Virus record (IMG/VR): IMGVR_UViG_3300020469_003811
Coordinates: 1-64,000 of that record
Direction: 5' to 3' (one strand)
Source of the DNA: a virus
DNA: 64,000 nucleotides
Position 1 is the first letter of the stretch. Each line of letters opens with the position of its first letter. The notes below the pieces were generated by a model that was not told where the DNA came from, searched no databases, and was given only the letters and a program-made list of their open reading frames with translations. The position numbers were made by a program, and so were the translations under genes. This document shows, one piece after another, positions 59,411-64,000 of the stretch.

Positions 59411-59706
59411 TGTCACAATATAAAAAAAATTCTCCATATGGTACTACAAGATTAGTAAACGATTACTTAGATATAATGTCAGCACCAAATATGGCTTATT
59501 CAGATGCTGATGAATATTACACAATTGAAACGAAATATGAAAAACGTCCAGACCTGTTGGCTTATGCACTTTACGGTGACACTAGATTATGGTGGGTGTT
59601 TATAAAAAGAAATATGAACGTGATGGAAGATCCTATTGCAGACTTCAAAGCAGGTTTGGTTATTAGGTTACCAAGTCGATCCTCAGTTTCACAGTTCGCT
59701 AATTAA
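59410..59706 (+). CDS. 53: gp53-like baseplate wedge protein
   Basis: A 98-residue protein with G-D-T-R-L-W-W-V-F-I-K-R-N near 55-67 and a D-P-I-A-D-F-K-A-G-L-V-I-R-L-P end, the small LysM-like domain of gp53 (T4, 196 residues). Translationally coupled to gp48 by a 1-nt overlap. Confidence 0.78.
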   Translation: MSQYKKNSPYGTTRLVNDYLDIMSAPNMAYSDADEYYTIETKYEKRPDLLAYALYGDTRLWWVFIKRNMNVMEDPIADFKAGLVIRLPSRSSVSQFAN

Positions 59707-59717
59707 AGGAAACAAAA

Positions 59718-62600
59718 ATGCCAGGTAAAGGAATTGGATTTAATCCTCTAAAAAATAAAATTTTAGATACAAAAAAAGCATTTAGCGAATCTGTTGATGT
59801 AACTGACATAAAAAATTTTGTAGGATCTGACAGTTTAAAAAATTTAGATCTAAACAAAACCGAGTTGTTAACAAATGATCTAGCTTCTACAATGATTAAT
59901 ACCAAACCTATGAATTTTAAACATAGTGCCGCAATAAAAAATAAAGTAAATTCTTTAAAATCACATATGGATCAAGACATAGTTCCAGTAGTGTCAGATG
60001 GAATAGAAGCCGCCAAATCAAGTGCATTTAAAACGTTTGAAAATTTTAAAAATAAAAGTAGTAGCTCAGTAGAAGATAAAATTACAAGTGTTACAGCTGA
60101 TGACGGATTTACTCCTGCTAATTTATTAAAATCAGGTGATGCTGTTGCAACAGAGCAAAGTGCTACAGCCGATGATGGCTTTGTTAATGATCAAGAAAAA
60201 ACTACACACGACGAAGAATCAGAAGAGGAAATGAATGAAAGACTTTATGAAGGCTCCGGTGTTGATTACAAATTTAAAAACGTAGTGCCAAACCCTGTAC
60301 ATGAATACGAACATTACACATATGACATCACACTAGCTATAGCTGATTTAAAACTTACCAAAAAATGGCTAGACGCAGAAGCAACAACCAAAGCAGGTAG
60401 TTTAAAAACCAAAGAGCCCGATACAGATTTAAGTAAAATTTCTGAATCAGATCCAAACAGCTTTGATAGTTCTTGGTTTAATTATGGTAAAGATGAACAA
60501 ACTACATTTATAGTACTTGCCAAATCTGGACAAACAAATACACAGGTTACCAATCTTAGTATGAAAAGTATTATTGGTCCCACGCAAGAAACAGGAATGG
60601 GAAATACTACTAATTTTAACTTTGAAATTACTCAACCATTGGGGGCTAGTTTTGTTAAAGATCTGTACAAAGCATCAAAGATACTAGGTATCGAAGAATA
60701 TAAAGTACATCCTTTTTTTATACAAGTATATCTAAAAGGTAGAAAACAAGATGGCAGTATTGGCGACGACGTAGAGATTCCAGGCACAAGACGTGTGTAT
60801 GCTATGATGATTAACAATATAACTTATAGTGTTAACAGTGGTGGATCAGTATATTCTGTGCAAGGTGTACGTGCTGGAGATTTAGGGTTAGCAGATGATC
60901 ACCAATTAGTACAAGATATTGAGATTAGTGATATTGTAACATTCGAAGATTTCCGTAAAGGATTTGAAGTTGCATTAAACAAACAAGAACAACATCATTT
61001 AGGTGTTACAAAATATATTTTAGATCAATATGAGGTTGAAGTTGAATGTGAAAATCCTAGTGAAACAAAAGATATAAAATCATCTCCAATTATCTCAGAT
61101 CTAGAAATGATTAGTAACGTTGACTTAAAAAACCAAAAACTTCGTTCAGTTAGTAACTACGATGCTAGTATCAAAGAAATTATTACCAAACACGTGTCAA
61201 GGACAGAATTTTTTCAAAAGAAATTAAAAGGTTTCAAAGAAAAAGTAATTGATGCAACAGCCGGCGACGAGGATGCTAAGAAAAAATGGGATGATATAGA
61301 TATGACAAAAAAACTTATCATTATCAAACCATATGCTGTGCCATTTCAGTGGGATCCGTTGAGACAAGATTATGCTAGAAAATTAAAGTATGTCATTAGA
61401 ATCAAAAATGTAATGACAAAACTAGCTATCAAAGAAGAACTATTGGCACCAAAAGAATATAATCAAAAAAGAGTAAAAACAATGGAAGAGAGAAAAGTGT
61501 TAACTAAACACTACAAGTATCATTTCACTGGTGAAAACTTAGATGTATTAAATTTTGATATTCAATATAATTTTCAATATGTTTATCCATATGATTCTTT
61601 GCAAGGACTATACAACAAGTATCCAAGCCACTTTAGATTATCCAAAGAAGATAGAGAATTTATTAATACCAGAAATAAATTAAAAGAAACAATGGACAAC
61701 TCAGCCACCAAATGGAACGCCTCTACCAAAGATGGAAAAGTAGATCGTGCCGAAGAACATGATTTATTAGTATCCAGAAGACTATTTTTAGAAAACTATT
61801 TGGCAAAAGTTCAATCAGGCGAAGTTGAACCTGATTCAAATACAGCAGAAGCATTTCAAAAGTTAGCAGATCAATATAATAATGATACTGCAAAGGTAAA
61901 CGAAAAATGGAATTATGGTAACCCCAATATTCCACCAGCCGCAAGAATGGTTGCATTAAAAACTCTTGACGTTTCCAGTTTTGAGTCTAGTATAAAATCT
62001 TCAAAATTAAATGAAAAATCCGAAAGTCAATTAAAAGGTCGGAAAATTGCAGAAACAATCAGTGACGCAGAATGGTTAAAATATGCAAACAGATATCAAG
62101 GTGATAGAGCCAAAGCATTTAACATTCAATTTTATGATAGAAAAATTATATCAGACGGTGTTGATGTTGGATCAGAAGCAGGTGGCGAATACATGGCTTT
62201 GTTGGAAAATTCAAAAGCTGGTCCTGTTGAAATGATGAATATCAGTATGGAAATCATAGGAGATCCTTATTGGCTAGAAGATGCATTTGGACAAGCTGAT
62301 AAAAAAGGCTCTGTTGACGATACAATGGTTGACTATTCCAAAGAAACTGCTGTATTATTTACAAGTCTTGCTCCAGCTGAACCAGATCCAGAAACAGGAT
62401 TCTTAAAAGCAGGTTCGGAAAGAGCAGATGAATTTATACAAGGAATATATGTTCCATATGAAGTTGAAAGTACATTTAACAATGGACAGTTTACACAAAG
62501 AGTACAAATGATTAGAGACCCACTAACAAATATTGAAGACTTAAAAATAAGATCAGAAAATGATTATGCAGAAGTTAAAGAAAATGCGAGGAACAAATAA
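59718..62600 (+). CDS. Large baseplate protein
   Basis: A 960-residue structural protein between gp53 and gp5. The first about 150 residues are linker-like; residues 180-420 contain a beta-rich core (E-H-Y-T-Y-D-I-T-L-A-I, T-R-R-V-Y-A-M-M-I-N-N-I); the remainder alternates helical and beta segments. By position it may do the job of the gp27 hub ring or a wedge protein, but I see no diagnostic motif. AAGGAA Shine-Dalgarno before the ATG. Confidence 0.72.
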   Translation: MPGKGIGFNPLKNKILDTKKAFSESVDVTDIKNFVGSDSLKNLDLNKTELLTNDLASTMINTKPMNFKHSAAIKNKVNSLKSHMDQDIVPVVSDGIEAAKSSAFKTFENFKNKSSSSVEDKITSVTADDGFTPANLLKSGDAVATEQSATADDGFVNDQEKTTHDEESEEEMNERLYEGSGVDYKFKNVVPNPVHEYEHYTYDITLAIADLKLTKKWLDAEATTKAGSLKTKEPDTDLSKISESDPNSFDSSWFNYGKDEQTTFIVLAKSGQTNTQVTNLSMKSIIGPTQETGMGNTTNFNFEITQPLGASFVKDLYKASKILGIEEYKVHPFFIQVYLKGRKQDGSIGDDVEIPGTRRVYAMMINNITYSVNSGGSVYSVQGVRAGDLGLADDHQLVQDIEISDIVTFEDFRKGFEVALNKQEQHHLGVTKYILDQYEVEVECENPSETKDIKSSPIISDLEMISNVDLKNQKLRSVSNYDASIKEIITKHVSRTEFFQKKLKGFKEKVIDATAGDEDAKKKWDDIDMTKKLIIIKPYAVPFQWDPLRQDYARKLKYVIRIKNVMTKLAIKEELLAPKEYNQKRVKTMEERKVLTKHYKYHFTGENLDVLNFDIQYNFQYVYPYDSLQGLYNKYPSHFRLSKEDREFINTRNKLKETMDNSATKWNASTKDGKVDRAEEHDLLVSRRLFLENYLAKVQSGEVEPDSNTAEAFQKLADQYNNDTAKVNEKWNYGNPNIPPAARMVALKTLDVSSFESSIKSSKLNEKSESQLKGRKIAETISDAEWLKYANRYQGDRAKAFNIQFYDRKIISDGVDVGSEAGGEYMALLENSKAGPVEMMNISMEIIGDPYWLEDAFGQADKKGSVDDTMVDYSKETAVLFTSLAPAEPDPETGFLKAGSERADEFIQGIYVPYEVESTFNNGQFTQRVQMIRDPLTNIEDLKIRSENDYAEVKENARNK

Positions 62601-64000
62601 TGGCAAGTAAGTCAGATTCGTTTGCAAAAAGTTTTATAAAACGACAAACAGGAAATTCTAAAAGCACACAATACAACACCATTCAATTAGCAGAAGTAAT
62701 GGAAAATGTTGATGGTGCTAAAATGGGAAGATTACGTGTACACTTGTTGGGTTCACAAACTCCGTCAACTGATAAAAATACTTGGAAAACAGTACAATGG
62801 GTATCTCCATTTGCGGGTGCCAGTACTCCAAGCACAATGTTAGCAGGTGGTGACGCAGAAAACACATACCAAGGAACACAAGATGCTTACGGAATGTGGA
62901 TGATTCCACCCGATGTTGGTAATATTGTTGCAGTTGCTTTTGTTAATGGCCAAGATGCTATGGGTTTATGTTTAGGTTGTTTATATCAACCAGGTGTTAA
63001 CCATATGATTCCTGGTATTGCAAAAGGTACAACATTTAGTGACAATGACGATGCACCAATTGTTCCAGTTTCAGAAGTTAATAGAAGATCTGTAGAAGCT
63101 CAAAATTTAGATGTGTTTGATGATTCTACAACAGGTCCAAAAGACAAAGTAAAAAGAGCAACACATACTCCAATGTATAATTCTTTAACCACACAAGGTT
63201 TAGAAAATGACAACATTAGAGGATTAACAGATTCATCAGCTAGAAGAGAATCTCCATCAAAAGTATTTGGATTTTTAACACCAGGTGGTCATCAGTTTGT
63301 AATGGATGACGTGAGTCAAAAATATATTAGACTTAGAACAATAGGCGGTGCTCAATTATTGTTAGATGATTCACATAGTGTGGTTTATGTGATTAACAGC
63401 AAAGGCACAGGTTGGGTAGAAATTACTGAATCAGGAAAAATAGAAGTGTTTGGTGCAGACTCAATATCAATGAGATCAGAAAAAGACATCAACATAAGAG
63501 CTGACAGAGATATTAATATTGAATCTGGTAGACACACAAATATCAAAGCCAACAACACATTGGATAAAAAAGATGATGAGTTTACACAACCAATCTCAAC
63601 AAGAAACTTAGGAGATATCAAAGGTAATGTACATATACATAGTGCTGGTAATTTTAAAGTAACTGGTGGTAGTGGTATTGATTTAAGCACAACAACATTT
63701 AATTCATTTTCTACTTTAGCACAAAAATTTACAACAGACGGTGAATCTCATATTAACGCAGGAACGTTCCATCATGAAACTGCTCCTAAGATACACATGA
63801 ACGGACCAATAGCATTGAAGGCCACAGAAGTTGCTGGCATATCCTTCCAAACAGATGCTGATGGCAATTTACTTTATACAAATATATTATCAGAAAGAAC
63901 TGGAGAATCATTAAACAGTCCAAAATCTACAGAAGCTAAACGTGGATCAATATTGACTAGATTTATAACAAGAGAGCCTTATCCAGATCACGAACAATCT
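62600..64000 (+). CDS. 5: gp5-like baseplate spike, truncated by window
   Basis: An open frame of 467 codons to the window edge, starting at a TAATG overlap with the preceding stop. Residues 30-130 form the OB-fold (R-L-R-V-H-L-L-G-S, G-M-W-M-I-P-P-D-V-G-N-I-V-A-V-A-F). From about 290 the sequence becomes a VgrG/gp5-type beta-prism with D-I-N-I-R-A-D-R-D-I-N-I repeats. No lysozyme domain is seen in the visible part, unlike T4 gp5. The spike pierces the outer membrane. Confidence 0.85.
   Translation, partial: MASKSDSFAKSFIKRQTGNSKSTQYNTIQLAEVMENVDGAKMGRLRVHLLGSQTPSTDKNTWKTVQWVSPFAGASTPSTMLAGGDAENTYQGTQDAYGMWMIPPDVGNIVAVAFVNGQDAMGLCLGCLYQPGVNHMIPGIAKGTTFSDNDDAPIVPVSEVNRRSVEAQNLDVFDDSTTGPKDKVKRATHTPMYNSLTTQGLENDNIRGLTDSSARRESPSKVFGFLTPGGHQFVMDDVSQKYIRLRTIGGAQLLLDDSHSVVYVINSKGTGWVEITESGKIEVFGADSISMRSEKDINIRADRDINIESGRHTNIKANNTLDKKDDEFTQPISTRNLGDIKGNVHIHSAGNFKVTGGSGIDLSTTTFNSFSTLAQKFTTDGESHINAGTFHHETAPKIHMNGPIALKATEVAGISFQTDADGNLLYTNILSERTGESLNSPKSTEAKRGSILTRFITREPYPDHEQS

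Noticed and set aside
1-64000. CRISPR arrays, insertion sequences, integrase or prophage attachment sites
   Set aside because: No regularly spaced 25-40 bp repeats with unique spacers, no transposase or integrase motif; the TG repeats are too close and not spacer-like.

Overview
This window is about a third to a half of an AT-rich T4-like myovirus genome, probably a marine 'exo-T-even' phage of a Gram-negative host. The evidence is a full set of T4 core genes: replication and recombination (gp32, UvsX, UvsY, UvsW, a gp62-like clamp loader subunit, gp46/47), the late sigma factor gp55, packaging (gp16, gp17), head (gp20, gp21, gp22, gp23, gp4), neck (gp13, gp14, gp15), tail (gp18, gp19, tape measure, gp26/51) and baseplate (gp48, gp53, gp5). 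An outer-membrane receptor, a lipoprotein and a signal-anchored peptidoglycan hydrolase point to a Gram-negative host. Host genus cannot be decided from the sequence.

Layout. 1-2.1 kb: edge of a structural/unknown block. 2.2-10.6 kb (minus): one dense operon running from a consensus sigma70 promoter through gp32, uvsX, uvsY, a Bax-like glucosaminidase, uvsW and a gp62-like gene to several small genes, among them an MBD4-like glycosylase and a miniature DnaE-palm-like protein. 10.6-13.1 kb (minus): a vitamin B12 module made of a sigma70 promoter, a cobalamin riboswitch, a six-helix membrane protein and a BtuB-like TonB-dependent receptor. 13.1-26.7 kb (minus): packaging, tail and virion genes with a radical SAM gene and a candidate -1 frameshift gene. 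26.8-29.9 kb: mixed accessory genes, including a full-length ribosomal protein uL11. 30-35 kb (plus): neck genes followed by NUDIX, adenine phosphoribosyltransferase and a UDP-sugar dehydrogenase-like gene. 35-46 kb (minus): tail fibre, gp23-22-21, core protein, gp20 and tape measure. 46.1-51.7 kb (plus): gp26 with a -1 frameshift into a gp51-like extension, a second radical SAM protein, a 0.6 kb candidate structured RNA and a nuclease. 51.7-58.6 kb (minus): ferritin-like protein, two Asp/Asn beta-hydroxylase-like proteins, lipoprotein, gp46/47 and gp55. 58.6-64 kb (plus): baseplate genes, running off the end in gp5.

Regulation. Two transcription modes are visible. Early-type promoters (TTGACA-like, 17-18 nt, TATACT-like) precede gp32, the B12 riboswitch and the noncoding RNA region. 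Late promoters of the form NNTAAATA, read by gp55, lie exactly 5 nt upstream of the ATG at twelve genes; with T4 promoter geometry this would put the transcript start at or beside the start codon, giving leaderless late mRNAs.

The most notable system is the riboswitch-controlled B12 acquisition operon. Next are two candidate -1 frameshifts, the leaderless late-promoter pattern, a five-copy decamer leader on gp32 mRNA that shares a 15-mer with the noncoding RNA, and the phage uL11.
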